A DNA stretch of 64,000 bases from Arthrobacter koreensis (GCF_009193255.1 NZ_WACG01000002.1:124001-188000), one strand, 5' to 3'; counted from the stretch's first letter, positions 45,430 to 53,891 are shown. Numbers and translations: made by a program. The notes: a model not told the origin generated them from the sequence alone.

Positions 45430-45891
45430 GTGGCAACGATGACGGCGGCTGAGAAAAGGGAAGAATCCAAGGCCCGGTATAACGCCTTCTTGGCCGCATG
45501 TCCCAGCCGCCAGCTGCTGGACCGTATTTCGGACAAATGGGTCATGCTGGTTCTTTCAGCTCTGGGGAGCGGGCCCGGTTGTGACGGGAGTCCGCAGCCG
45601 ATGCGCTTTTCTGAGCTGTCCCGGGTCCTGGCCGGAGTGAGCCAGAAAATGCTGACCCAGACCCTGCGTTCGCTGGAGCGCGATGGGCTGCTCACCCGTA
45701 CGGTAACGCCCACTGTCCCCGTGACTGTTTCCTACGAACTCACGGCCCTCGGGCTCTCCCTTCACAACCTGCTTTGTGGGTTCAAGGGATGGGCAGAGCA
45801 GCACATGGATGAGGTGTTCGCGGAGCGCGCCGCTTACGACGCGCGCGGCACCGGACCCGCAGCCACCCATAGCCCGGGCGAAGCGGAGTGA
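45430..45891 (+). CDS. HxlR family transcriptional regulator
   Basis: This 153-residue winged-helix regulator contains [22 protein letters not shown] (residues 24-45), with the single conserved Cys used for redox or aldehyde sensing in relatives such as YodB and HypR, then [20 protein letters not shown], the recognition region. The start is GTG at 45430 with AGGAG 7 bases upstream. An ATG 5 bases earlier is out of frame. It is followed by a dihydrofolate-reductase-fold gene 3 bases later and diverges from an aldo/keto reductase, so it probably controls both. Confidence 0.88.
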   Translation: MATMTAAEKREESKARYNAFLAACPSRQLLDRISDKWVMLVLSALGSGPGCDGSPQPMRFSELSRVLAGVSQKMLTQTLRSLERDGLLTRTVTPTVPVTVSYELTALGLSLHNLLCGFKGWAEQHMDEVFAERAAYDARGTGPAATHSPGEAE

Positions 45892-45894
45892 ATC

Positions 45895-46506
45895 ATGGGA
45901 ACGATTTCGCTGGATCTGTTTATGACCTTGGACGGTGTCTATCAGGGCCCTGGGGGTGCCGATGAGGACACTTCCGGCGGGTTTACCTTCGGCGGTTGGC
46001 AAGCCGCCTTCGCCGATGCCGAATCCGGCGCGGCGATCATGTCAGGAATTAACCGGATGGACGCGCTGCTGCTGGGACGGCGGACCTACGACATCTTCGC
46101 GGGCTACTGGCCGCTGCGCGAGGACTCCAACCCCATAGCGGACAAGTTCAATTCGATGGACAAGTTTGTGGTTTCCCGGACGCTGGACAATGCCAGCTGG
46201 GACGGGACCACGGTACTGGCCGCCGGGGAGGAGGCTGCACAGCTCAAGGATCACTACAAGGAGATCCATATTGTGGGCAGTGGAGACCTCGCCGGATCAC
46301 TGCTTGCGGCTGGAATCCTGGATCGGCTGAACCTCTTTGTATATCCAATAACGCTGGGCACGGGGAAGCGGATATTCTCAGGCGACGGCGGCGTCCCGGC
46401 GGCGTTCACGCTCGCGGAGCCACCGCAGGTTTTTCCGTCCGGTGTCCTCCGACTGGTCTATGACCGCACGGGGGAACCGGTGACGGGCCTCGACGCCGGC
46501 TCGTAG
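45895..46506 (+). CDS. Dihydrofolate reductase-fold (RibD C-terminal) protein
   Basis: This 203-residue protein has the RibD_C/DHFR fold: an N-terminal strand ISLDLFMTLDGVYQ, a middle LLLGRRTYDIFAGYWP and a C-terminal IVGSGDLAGSLLAAGILDRL, then LFVYPITLGTGKRIF. It lacks the deaminase half of RibD, so it is not a riboflavin enzyme; NADPH-dependent reduction of an unknown compound is likely. It is co-transcribed with the HxlR regulator. Confidence 0.87.
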   Translation: MGTISLDLFMTLDGVYQGPGGADEDTSGGFTFGGWQAAFADAESGAAIMSGINRMDALLLGRRTYDIFAGYWPLREDSNPIADKFNSMDKFVVSRTLDNASWDGTTVLAAGEEAAQLKDHYKEIHIVGSGDLAGSLLAAGILDRLNLFVYPITLGTGKRIFSGDGGVPAAFTLAEPPQVFPSGVLRLVYDRTGEPVTGLDAGS

Positions 46507-46508
46507 CT

Positions 46509-47813
46509 TCAGCACTGGCGGGACTCAGCTGCTTCGGCGCCAGCGGATCCAGCGGCACGGTAATACCGGTTCCGCACAGTCAGGATTGCGGCACCAATGG
46601 TCGCGGAGATAATGGATCCCACGATCACGCCCACCTTCATGTGGTCCGATGCAGCACTTGCGGCGTCGTAGGAGAGTTCACCGACCAGGAGTGAAACGGT
46701 GAAGCCAATACCGGCGATGAAGGACATGCCCAGGATATCGATCCAGGCCAGGGACTTGTCGATGGTGATGCCGCGGAACCGGGTAACGAGGAAGGTCCCC
46801 GCGGTGATGCCGACCGCCTTGCCCAGAACGAGGCCGCCGATGATGCCGAGGGCGATACTGCTGCCCAGCGCATCAAACAGGCCGGTAAAGCCGCCGACGG
46901 TAACGCCGGCGGAGAAGAACGCGAACACGGGCACTGCGACTGCGCTGGAGAAAACGGACCACTTGTCCGCGAAGTGGGCGGCCATTCCTTCAAAGAGGGG
47001 TTCCCCGTCGTCCTTGGCGCCAACACGGACTTTGGCCCGGCCCTTGGCGATCACGGGAACCATGAAACCAAGCAGGACGCCGGCTACTGTCGCGTGGATT
47101 CCCGAGGCATGGATGAGCGTCCAGACAGCGACGCCGAGCGGAATCAGGATCCACCAGGAGCGGATGCCCCGCTGGACCAGAACGGCGAAAACTGCCAGCG
47201 GCAGGAGGGCGACGAGCAGCGGAAGGAAGGCGATGCCGTCGGTGTAGAAGACTGCGATGATGGAGATCGCCAGCAAATCATCCACCACGGCGAGCGTCAG
47301 CAGGAATGTCCTCAGCGCCGGTGGCAGGAACCGTCCAACGACGGCAATCACGGCGACGGCGAAGGCGATGTCCGTGGCCGCCGGGATCGCCCAGCCGTTG
47401 AGCGCGTCCCCGCCGGCGTTCCGGTTAATCAGCGCGAAGATCAGCGCAGGAACGGCGACGCCGCCGATCGCGGCCACGATGGGTACGAGTGCCGTCCGCG
47501 GATCACGGAGCTTGCCGGCGACGAACTCTTCCTTCAGCTCAAGCCCGACGACGAAGAAGAACACGGCGAGCAGGCCGTCTGCTGCCCAGGACGCCACGCT
47601 GAGGTTCAGGTGCAGCGCTTCAGGCCCGAAGGTGAACTGCCGGACATCTTCGTAGACGCCCGAGAGCGCGGAGTTGGCAAGAATGAGAGCCAGTATGGTG
47701 GCACCCAGCAGCAGGGCGCCGCCCGTAGTGTCCTTGGCGAGGGTTTGATGGACGCCGCGCCAGATTGCGTGCGGCTGCTGGTTTTTGGGTAGGGCAGGGG
47801 AAGAGTGGGACAT
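46509..47813 (-). CDS. nhaA: Na+/H+ antiporter NhaA
   Basis: This 434-residue secondary transporter has about 12 membrane helices and exchanges sodium for protons. The ion-binding aspartates are D148 (ATDIAFAV) and the pair D178-D179 (LAVVDDLLAI), matching D133, D163 and D164 of E. coli NhaA with a constant offset of 15. The discontinuous helix segments are present (GLELKEEF and following). The C-terminal tail is short. It stands alone, converging with the RibD-like gene. Confidence 0.94.
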   Translation of the reverse strand: MSHSSPALPKNQQPHAIWRGVHQTLAKDTTGGALLLGATILALILANSALSGVYEDVRQFTFGPEALHLNLSVASWAADGLLAVFFFVVGLELKEEFVAGKLRDPRTALVPIVAAIGGVAVPALIFALINRNAGGDALNGWAIPAATDIAFAVAVIAVVGRFLPPALRTFLLTLAVVDDLLAISIIAVFYTDGIAFLPLLVALLPLAVFAVLVQRGIRSWWILIPLGVAVWTLIHASGIHATVAGVLLGFMVPVIAKGRAKVRVGAKDDGEPLFEGMAAHFADKWSVFSSAVAVPVFAFFSAGVTVGGFTGLFDALGSSIALGIIGGLVLGKAVGITAGTFLVTRFRGITIDKSLAWIDILGMSFIAGIGFTVSLLVGELSYDAASAASDHMKVGVIVGSIISATIGAAILTVRNRYYRAAGSAGAEAAESRQC

Positions 47814-47899
47814 GGCTGGTTCTTTCGCGCGTGGTATCAGGGCAGGGCAAAGTGCACCTGTCCGTCCTCAGCAAAGAAGGCCAAGAACGCAGGTGCTTC

Positions 47900-48067
47900 C
47901 TAGATACGTGGCGGCGGGCAGCCGGCAATCTCGCCGTGCGCATTGGTGCCCCAGGAGCTCATCCAGCCGTTGGTGCCGCTGGCCCGCTTGGCCAGCAGCA
48001 GCCGCTTGAGGTACGCCGACAGGACCTGCGTGGAGGCAGGCACGGTGAAGCGGCGTCGGGCAGTCAT
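47900..48067 (-). CDS. Possible small basic protein, 55 residues
   Basis: The frame starts MTARRRFTVPASTQVLSAYL, continues with KRLLLAKRASGTNGW and ends in CPPPRI. Nearly every codon ends in G or C, as in real genes here, which is unusual for a non-coding spacer. There is no ribosome binding site. TAAACT on the minus strand lies 6 bases before the ATG, a good -10 for a leaderless message. I do not recognise a family. The predicted charge is strongly positive. It lies in a 440-base gap between nhaA and the fad operon. Confidence 0.5.
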   Translation of the reverse strand: MTARRRFTVPASTQVLSAYLKRLLLAKRASGTNGWMSSWGTNAHGEIAGCPPPRI

Positions 48068-48132
48068 ACTTCAAGTTTAGCAAGGATGCTGATAGTCCCG
48101 GAACAGGCTGCAGCACGGCCGTTCCGCACAGC

Positions 48133-48229
48133 AAAAGCGCCGGACGGACCGGGTTAGGCGGCTATAATACTCCAAGCGAGCTCTGCGAGCACAGGAATTT
48201 CGTTGCCGCCGTTCCGGTCCGCCCGGCGC
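48133..48229 (-). terminator. Long structured terminator at the 3' end of the fad operon
   Basis: On the minus strand, the 16-nucleotide arms 48229-48214 and 48152-48137 pair fully with one G-U wobble, and TTTT follows at 48136-48133. The 61-base interior holds further nested pairs: GGCGGC with GCCGCC, AUUCC with GGAGU, and a small GCUC/GAGC tip. On the plus strand the same arms have an A-C mismatch, so the minus-strand RNA is the relevant one. It starts 26 bases after the fadB stop. Confidence 0.65.
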
Positions 48230-48254
48230 GTGCCAAGCGGGTGGAACAGAAACG

Positions 48255-50393
48255 CTAGGAAGCAGGCACCGGCACAGCACCGGCGTTGAAGAGCTTCCCG
48301 TTCACCCGGTCAGATGCTCCAACGCGGTCCAGGTACGGCGTGATGCCACCCAGGTGCATCGGCCAGCCGGCGCCGAGGATGACGCAGAGGTCGATGTCCT
48401 CCGGCCCGGCGACGACGCCTTCGTCCAGCATCAGGCCGATTTCCTCGGCCAGAGCGTCCTGCGTGCGGCGCAGGACTTCCTCGGACGTCGACGGCGAGTC
48501 GCCGAAGGACAGCAGGTCAAGGGTTTCCTGCGGCACGTACGGCTTCCCGTCCTCGTCCTTCTGCCACAGTGACTTGATGCCGGCGTCGATCAGCTTCTGC
48601 GAGTTTTCCGAGACATAGAACCGGTCGCCGAAGGCAGCGTGCAGGGATTCCTGGACGTGCTGCCCCACCGGCAGGCCAACCAGGGCCAGCAGGCTGAACG
48701 GCGTCATAGGCAGGCCCATGGGGCGCAGCGCGTTGTCCGCCGTTGCGGCGTCGGTACCCTCATCGAACACCTTGGTGATCTCGCCGAACATGCGGCCCAG
48801 GATGCGGTTCACCACAAATGCGGCCGCGTCCTTCACCAGCACGGCGGTCTTCTTGAGCTGCTTTGCGAGAACGAATGCGGTGGCCAGCACGGCGTCGTCG
48901 GTCTTCGGGGCACGCACAATTTCCAGCAGCGGCATCACGGCCACCGGATTGAAGAAGTGGAACCCCACTACGCGCTCCGGGTGCTGCAGGTCCGCTGCCA
49001 TTTCGGTGACCGAGAGCGAGGAGGTGTTCGTGGCCAGGATGCACTCGGGGGAGACGACTGCCTCCACCTCGGCGAAGACCTGCTTCTTGACGGACATTTC
49101 CTCGAAGACGGCCTCAATGACAAAGTCAGCGTCGGAGAAGGCCTCCTTGGAGACGGATCCCGTAACCAGGGCCTTGGTGCGGTTCGCCGCGTCCGCAGAG
49201 ATGCGGCCCTTGCCGAGCAGCTTCTCCACCTCGGCGTGGACGTAGCCAACGCCCTTGTCCACGCGTTCCTGGTCGATGTCCGTCATCACTACGGGGACCT
49301 TGAGCTGCTTGGCGAAGAGCAGTGCCAGCTGGCTGGCCATGAGGCCTGCCCCCACGACGCCGACCTTGGTCACGGGGCGGGCGAGCTTCTTGTCCGGCGC
49401 GCCGGCGGGACGCTTGCCGCGCTTCTGCACCAGGTCCAGGAACGCGTACACGGTGGACTGGAACTGTGGAGTCTGCATCAGTTCAGCCAGGGCATCGCAT
49501 TCAGCCTCGCGGGACTGTTCGCGGGTCCAGTCCTTGCCGGCCTCGAAGATGTCCAGCACCTTCGCCGGGGCCGGAGCTGCATTGGAAGTGCGCGCCTCCA
49601 CAAATGCCCGGCCGGCTGCCACAGCGGCTTCCCAGCGGTCCGAAACTTCGGAAGGTTCGACGGCGTTCGGCCGGTTCACGGTCTCCGCCCCGGTGAGAAC
49701 GCGGGAGGCCCAGGCGAGGGACTGCTCCAGGAAATCGGCCGGCTCGAACAGGGCATCGGCGATCCCGAGCTTGTAGGCAGCAGGACCGGAGAGGGTGCGG
49801 TTGTTGCTGAGCGGGTTCTCGATCATCACCTTGACGGCATTCTCCGGTCCGATGAGGCGCGGCAGCAGGTACACGCCGCCCCAGCCCGGGACCAGGCCGA
49901 TGAACGCTTCCGGCAGGGCCAGTGCACCGGCGCCGGTGGAGACCGTGCGGTAGTCCGACTGCAGGGCAATCTCCAACCCGCCGCCGAGGGCCACGCCGTT
50001 GATGAACGCGAAGCTGGGAACGCCGAGTGTTCCGAGCTTCCCGTAGACCTCGTGGCCCAGGGCTGCCATGGCGACGCCGTCTTCGTATTCGGCCAGTGTC
50101 TTTACTGCCGAAAGGTCCGCACCGGCGACGAGGTAATGCGGCTTGCCGGTCACGCCGACGCCGACGATCTCGCCCTTGCCGACGCGCTCCCTGAGTGAGT
50201 CAAGCACGCGGCCGAGCTCCAGCAGGGTGTTCGGGCCCAGGGTGGTGGGGCGGGAGTGGTCTACGTCGTTGTCCAGGGTGATGAGTGCAAACGTGCCGGC
50301 ACCTCCCGGCAGCTCCACGTCGGAAACGTAGGAGTGGGTGACAACCTCGTTGGGGAAGAGCCCGGCGAGGCGCTGGAAATCAGTGGCAGTCAT
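48255..50393 (-). CDS. fadB: Fatty acid oxidation multifunctional protein (enoyl-CoA hydratase / 3-hydroxyacyl-CoA dehydrogenase)
   Basis: This 712-residue fusion has an N-terminal crotonase domain (about 30-250) and a C-terminal 3-hydroxyacyl-CoA dehydrogenase. The crotonase domain shows VAGADLSAVK, INGVALGGGLEIAL and LPEAFIGLVPGWGG. The dehydrogenase has NAD loop VGVVGAGLMASQLA (about 342-355), VTDI-like second strand and GFHFFNPV. It catalyses two successive steps of beta-oxidation and works with the thiolase just upstream. Position 1 after the thiolase stop is its start, so translation is tightly coupled. FadJ would be an equally valid name. Confidence 0.93.
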   Translation of the reverse strand: MTATDFQRLAGLFPNEVVTHSYVSDVELPGGAGTFALITLDNDVDHSRPTTLGPNTLLELGRVLDSLRERVGKGEIVGVGVTGKPHYLVAGADLSAVKTLAEYEDGVAMAALGHEVYGKLGTLGVPSFAFINGVALGGGLEIALQSDYRTVSTGAGALALPEAFIGLVPGWGGVYLLPRLIGPENAVKVMIENPLSNNRTLSGPAAYKLGIADALFEPADFLEQSLAWASRVLTGAETVNRPNAVEPSEVSDRWEAAVAAGRAFVEARTSNAAPAPAKVLDIFEAGKDWTREQSREAECDALAELMQTPQFQSTVYAFLDLVQKRGKRPAGAPDKKLARPVTKVGVVGAGLMASQLALLFAKQLKVPVVMTDIDQERVDKGVGYVHAEVEKLLGKGRISADAANRTKALVTGSVSKEAFSDADFVIEAVFEEMSVKKQVFAEVEAVVSPECILATNTSSLSVTEMAADLQHPERVVGFHFFNPVAVMPLLEIVRAPKTDDAVLATAFVLAKQLKKTAVLVKDAAAFVVNRILGRMFGEITKVFDEGTDAATADNALRPMGLPMTPFSLLALVGLPVGQHVQESLHAAFGDRFYVSENSQKLIDAGIKSLWQKDEDGKPYVPQETLDLLSFGDSPSTSEEVLRRTQDALAEEIGLMLDEGVVAGPEDIDLCVILGAGWPMHLGGITPYLDRVGASDRVNGKLFNAGAVPVPAS

Positions 50394-51635
50394 TTACTTC
50401 GAAGCCTCCGTGGACTCGGTGTTGTAGTCGGGGTGGTTGGGGTTTTCCCAAATGACGGTGGCGCCCATGCCCAGGCCAATGCACATGGTGGTCATGCCGT
50501 AGCGCACCGAGGGGTCTTCCTCGAACTGGCGGGCCAGCTGGGTCATCAGGCGAACGCCCGAGGACGCCAGCGGGTGCCCGACGGCGATTGCACCGCCGTA
50601 GCGGTTCACCCGGGGATCGTCGTCCGCAATGCCGAAGTGGTCCAGGAAGGAGAGTACCTGCACGGCGAAGGCCTCATTGATTTCGAACAGGCCGATGTCC
50701 TCGATGGACAGGCCCGACTGCTTCAGCGCCTTCTCCGTGGCCGGCACCGGCCCAATGCCCATGACCTCCGGCTCCACACCGGCGAAGGCATAGCCGACCA
50801 TGCGCATCTTGACCGGCAGGCCGAGTTCCTCGGCGGCGTCGGCCGAAGCAAGCAGGGCCGTGGTGGCGCCGTCGTTCAGGCCGGAGGCGTTGCCCGCGGT
50901 GACGCGGCCGTGCGGGCGGAAGGGGGTGCGCAGGGTAGCGAGGTCCTCGACCTTGGTTCCCGGGCGGGGGCCCTCATCAACGGTGCTGAGGGTCCACCCG
51001 GCGCCGGCCTTCTTGGTGGCAACGGGAACCAGGTCCGGCTGGATCTGGTTGCCGGCGTAGGCCTTGGCGAGCTTTTCCTGGCTGGCGGCAGCGTATGCGT
51101 CGGTGCGTTCCTTGGTGATGTCCGGGAAGCGGTCGTGCAGATTCTCGGCGGTGTTGCCCATGTTCAGGGCGGCCGGGTCCACGAGGCGCTCGGTGACGAA
51201 GCGCGGGTTGGGATCTGCGCCGTCGCCCATCGGGTGGTGGCCCATGTGCTCCACGCCGCCGGCGATGACGACGTCGTACGCGCCGAAGCCGATGCCGGAA
51301 GCGGTGGTGGTCACGGCAGTCATGGCACCGGCGCACATGCGGTCAATGGCAAAGCCGGGAACGGTGCGGGGGAGGCCGGCCAGCAGCGCCGCGGTACGGC
51401 CGATGGTCAGTCCCTGGTCTCCGGTCTGGGTGGTGGCGGCAATGGCTACCTCGTCCACCCGCTCGGGCGGAAGGGAGGGATTGCGGCGCATGAGTTCACG
51501 GATGCACTTGACCACCAGGTCATCGGCGCGGGTGTCGGCGTACATGCCCTTCTCGCCGGCGCGTCCAAAAGGGGTCCGAACGCCGTCGACGAAAACGACG
51601 TCCCTGATCTGCCGTGCTCGGCTCTGTGGGCTCAC
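50394..51635 (-). CDS. fadA: Acetyl-CoA acyltransferase (thiolase) of beta-oxidation
   Basis: This 413-residue thiolase has the acyl-enzyme Cys C101 (IDRMCAGAM), the GHPLASSG histidine (about H354) and the second Cys (about C385, MCIGLGMG). The AFAVQVL-type NEAF motif is seen as INEAFAVQ. It cleaves 3-ketoacyl-CoA to acetyl-CoA and a shortened acyl-CoA. It starts with GTG, and AGAGGAG lies about 6 bases upstream. It is followed directly by fadB, forming the classical fadAB unit. The upstream palindrome at 51677-51692 suggests regulation by a TetR-type fatty-acid sensor. Confidence 0.94.
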   Translation of the reverse strand: MSPQSRARQIRDVVFVDGVRTPFGRAGEKGMYADTRADDLVVKCIRELMRRNPSLPPERVDEVAIAATTQTGDQGLTIGRTAALLAGLPRTVPGFAIDRMCAGAMTAVTTTASGIGFGAYDVVIAGGVEHMGHHPMGDGADPNPRFVTERLVDPAALNMGNTAENLHDRFPDITKERTDAYAAASQEKLAKAYAGNQIQPDLVPVATKKAGAGWTLSTVDEGPRPGTKVEDLATLRTPFRPHGRVTAGNASGLNDGATTALLASADAAEELGLPVKMRMVGYAFAGVEPEVMGIGPVPATEKALKQSGLSIEDIGLFEINEAFAVQVLSFLDHFGIADDDPRVNRYGGAIAVGHPLASSGVRLMTQLARQFEEDPSVRYGMTTMCIGLGMGATVIWENPNHPDYNTESTEASK

Positions 51636-51676
51636 GTACTGCTCCTCTTTGAGATGTGGATTAGCTCACGCTCAAT

Positions 51677-51692
51677 GTTACTCGCGGGTAAC
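51677..51692. promoter_or_regulatory. Palindromic operator candidate upstream of fadA
   Basis: GTTAC-TCGCGG-GTAAC has perfect 5-bp arms and lies 42 bases before the fadA start. TTAC...GTAA palindromes of this type are found in front of fatty-acid genes of actinobacteria under TetR-family repressors. No such repressor is encoded in the window. Confidence 0.55.
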
Positions 51693-51697
51693 TTAGG

Positions 51698-51741
51698 CTG
51701 CAAGGCCCGGGGCGGGCAGGTTCCCGCCCCGGGCCTTGCAG
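51698..51741 (-). terminator. Terminator of the BNR lipoprotein gene
   Basis: A perfect 19-bp stem (51698-51716 with 51723-51741) closes on a 6-base loop. It begins 5 bases after the stop of the minus-strand lipoprotein gene and insulates it from the fadA promoter. Confidence 0.88.
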
Positions 51742-51746
51742 TCAGC

Positions 51747-52622
51747 CTATGATGCTGCCCCCGGCGCCTGAACCAGTGAGGTGAAAGTCTTCCCGCCGTC
51801 AGCCGAGTGCTGCAGCCCTGAATCCGTCATGACCCAGATCTGCAGATCATCGGCTGTGCCTGCCGCCGTCACGGCCACCGGATATCCGGAAGCCTGTCCG
51901 GCCGCAGTCCATGAGGCGCCCTCGTCGGAACTGGTGACAATTCCTCCGTCCGGAAGGACTCCCACTATCAGGGCATCGTCCGTGACTGCTGCCAACATGA
52001 TCAGCGGAGCTCCGGGAAGCGGCTCCCAGTTCCTTCCGGCGTCGTTGGATGTGTACGGGCCGTCCTCAGTGGTGGCTACCGCGAGCGTCCCGGCGGGGGA
52101 CCCCGCCAGGCTGTGGACTTGAAGCTGCGGGGACGCATCGGTCCACGCAGAGCCATCGGTGCTCTGCCGCAGGGAACCGTCGAATCCGATGATTCCGTCT
52201 GCGGTGGCGGCCAGGGCATGAAAGTCGGATTCTCCGGCCAGGGACACCTGGGTCCAGCTCAAGCCATCATCCGAGCTGATCAGGCCAACCGGGTCCGGCA
52301 GGTCCGTCCCGGGCCCGGGATGTCCTGAGGCCAGGTACCGTCCGCCGGCGTCCACGGCGAAGCCCATCAGATCGATGTCCGCTCCGGAAGGCGTCAGCTG
52401 GTTCCCTGCCACCTCGTAGATCCCCTCATGGGAGGCGATCAGCACATTCGTGGTCCCGGGTTCCAGCGCCAGTGCGTGGACATGGCTTGGATAGGGCGGT
52501 TTGGCTCCGTCCTGGCTGCCGCCTGCGGGCGCACTGCAGCCAACCAGGGCAGCGGACAGGGATAGGGCAATCACACCGAGGGCCGTACGGCGGCGGGCTG
52601 GGGTGGATCGTTGCAAAGTCAT
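51747..52622 (-). CDS. BNR/Asp-box repeat lipoprotein (F510_1955 type glycosylhydrolase-like)
   Basis: This 291-residue protein has an N-terminal lipoprotein signal (positive start, hydrophobic core ALGVIALSLSAALV, lipobox VGC with Cys near residue 29) and then a beta-propeller with Asp-box motifs such as SSDDGLSWTQ, SNDAGRNWEP and SSDEGASWTA. It should be anchored outside the membrane. The family is named a glycosylhydrolase but no activity is proven. The ATG at 52622 has GGAAAC upstream; a TTG at 52634 is possible. It ends an operon with DUF305 and DUF6153. Confidence 0.82.
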   Translation of the reverse strand: MTLQRSTPARRRTALGVIALSLSAALVGCSAPAGGSQDGAKPPYPSHVHALALEPGTTNVLIASHEGIYEVAGNQLTPSGADIDLMGFAVDAGGRYLASGHPGPGTDLPDPVGLISSDDGLSWTQVSLAGESDFHALAATADGIIGFDGSLRQSTDGSAWTDASPQLQVHSLAGSPAGTLAVATTEDGPYTSNDAGRNWEPLPGAPLIMLAAVTDDALIVGVLPDGGIVTSSDEGASWTAAGQASGYPVAVTAAGTADDLQIWVMTDSGLQHSADGGKTFTSLVQAPGAAS

Positions 52623-52661
52623 GGCGGTTTCCAATCAGTGGTTCTTGGAGGGAGGGAGGGT

Positions 52662-53267
52662 CTAGAGGTCCTGAAGCAGGGCCTGCATCCGGGCGATCTC
52701 CGCCTTCTGCGTCGCTGCGATGGTTTCCGCCAGTTCAACAGTGCCGGCGTCCTTCCCGGCTGCGATCTCTTCCTCTGCCATCTCGACCGCCCCTTCGTGG
52801 TGGGCAATCATCCCTGTCAAGAAGAGCCTGGCGGCCTCCGGACCGCGGGCCTGCTCCAGGGCGGCGAGCTGGTCTTCCCCGAGCATCCCGTCCATTGTCA
52901 TTGAATGCCCTTCCAGAGGGGCGCGCGGCTCGTTCCAGGCTTCCAGCCAATCCTCCATCTGTTGGATTTCCGGGCCCTGGGCTGCCTTGATCTCCCGAGC
53001 CAGTTCCGTGACGCGGGGATCGAGGTCCTCCTTGTCGAGCATCATGCTGCTCATGACGACCGCTTGTTCGTGGTGCGGAATCATCATCTGGGCAAACATG
53101 GTGTCCGCACTGTTGTGCGAAGCCCCGGCGTCAGGGGACTGGCTGGCATGGTGGCTCCGGCCGTCCGCGGACGGAGACGCAGATCCGGACGTGCCAGGGG
53201 TAGCGCAACCGGAGAGGACGAGGCCGGCGGCGAGGGCGGCTGTGGGAAAAAAGGCGTGCTTGTTCAC
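52662..53267 (-). CDS. DUF305 (ferritin-like) lipoprotein
   Basis: This 201-residue exported protein has a signal peptide with lipobox LSGC at about residues 18-21. A low-complexity linker (Ser, His, Gly) follows, then two copies of the DUF305 helix-hairpin motif: MMIPHHEQAVVMS (about 61-73) and GMIAHHEGAVEMA (about 151-163). The double HH motifs and many Met residues suggest metal binding, and copper is often proposed for this family. The GTG start has AAGGA 7 bases upstream. The gene is preceded by two tandem hairpins that separate it from the DUF6153 gene. Confidence 0.88.
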   Translation of the reverse strand: MNKHAFFPTAALAAGLVLSGCATPGTSGSASPSADGRSHHASQSPDAGASHNSADTMFAQMMIPHHEQAVVMSSMMLDKEDLDPRVTELAREIKAAQGPEIQQMEDWLEAWNEPRAPLEGHSMTMDGMLGEDQLAALEQARGPEAARLFLTGMIAHHEGAVEMAEEEIAAGKDAGTVELAETIAATQKAEIARMQALLQDL

Positions 53268-53311
53268 GGTGGGTTCCTTCTGGGGATCGATTCCTAAGAC
53301 TGTGCATTCAG

Positions 53312-53361
53312 GCCTGCGCGTCGGGGAAGGACGCGCAGGCGAGGCCCGGCGTTGCGCCGGG
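53312..53361 (-). terminator. Two tandem hairpins between DUF6153 and DUF305
   Basis: CCCGGCG (53345-53351) pairs with CGCCGGG (53355-53361) on a TTG loop, and GCCTGCGCGTC (53312-53322) pairs with GACGCGCAGGC (53330-53340). Neither has a clear T-run. They may attenuate rather than end the transcript between the two genes. Confidence 0.5.
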
Positions 53362-53370
53362 GCCGGGATT

Positions 53371-53826
53371 CTACGTCCGGCTAATGCAGAGCTGATCGAG
53401 TGATGGAGCCCGGGGAGGTGCCTTGGCGGTGGGCAGGAAGCCAGGGCTGCCGGTAGTCTCCCGTCCGCGGATCAGCCGTCGGAGCGGGTTCAGCAATGCC
53501 GCGAGGCTGACGAGGAGCAGGAAGAGTATGCACAGTCCTGCCATGCACCCCGCGGGGCCGCACTGCGCACAGCCGTCGGCATGATGCCCGCTGGAACCGG
53601 ACGCGCCACTGGCGTCAGGGACCGATACCTGGGAGTGCTGGGACGTGGGTCCGGCCGCTGCCGCGTGCGGGGACGCGTGCTCCGCAGTCGGCTGGGGGTC
53701 GAAGGCCATGTGCATGCCGAGGATCCCGGCGAGAATCGCGAGCAGGCCCACTGCCGGCAGCACAAGCCGCGCCAGTGCCCGGACGTCCAAAGCCAGGGCA
53801 GCTGCGGTGCGGATGGTTCCCCTCAT
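53371..53826 (-). CDS. DUF6153 family small membrane protein
   Basis: This 151-residue protein has a hydrophobic helix near 18-40, a long Ser/Ala/His-rich outer loop with HHADGCAQCGPAGC (about 81-94), then a second helix (about 95-115) and a basic tail. The loop holds several Cys and His that could bind metal. The family is actinobacterial and appears next to DUF305 and BNR lipoprotein genes, as here. The function is unknown. The 80-base spacer to the CNNM gene must hold its promoter; TAGACT is a possible -10. Confidence 0.78.
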   Translation of the reverse strand: MRGTIRTAAALALDVRALARLVLPAVGLLAILAGILGMHMAFDPQPTAEHASPHAAAAGPTSQHSQVSVPDASGASGSSGHHADGCAQCGPAGCMAGLCILFLLLVSLAALLNPLRRLIRGRETTGSPGFLPTAKAPPRAPSLDQLCISRT

Positions 53827-53856
53827 GATGTCCCGGAGTCTAACAGTGGAACCTAT

Positions 53857-53891
53857 AAGGGCCGGAACCGCGGTATGCGGTTCCGGCCCTT
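53857..53891 (-). terminator. Terminator after the CNNM genes
   Basis: AAGGGCCGGAACCGC (53857-53871) pairs perfectly with GCGGTTCCGGCCCTT (53877-53891) on a 5-base loop. On the minus strand it starts 15 bases after the stop of the second CNNM gene. Confidence 0.85.

Noticed and set aside
48163-48168. Perfect TATAAT on the plus strand
   Set aside because: It lies inside the structured fad terminator, has no -35 partner at 16-18 bases and no plus-strand gene downstream.
48133-48229. Possible SRP (4.5S-type) RNA
   Set aside because: The long hairpin shape is similar, but the conserved tip with GGUCAGGUC and the GGAA loop is absent.
48639-50198. 519-codon plus-strand frame opposite fadB
   Set aside because: It is antisense to a complete fadB with all motifs, and has no start context.
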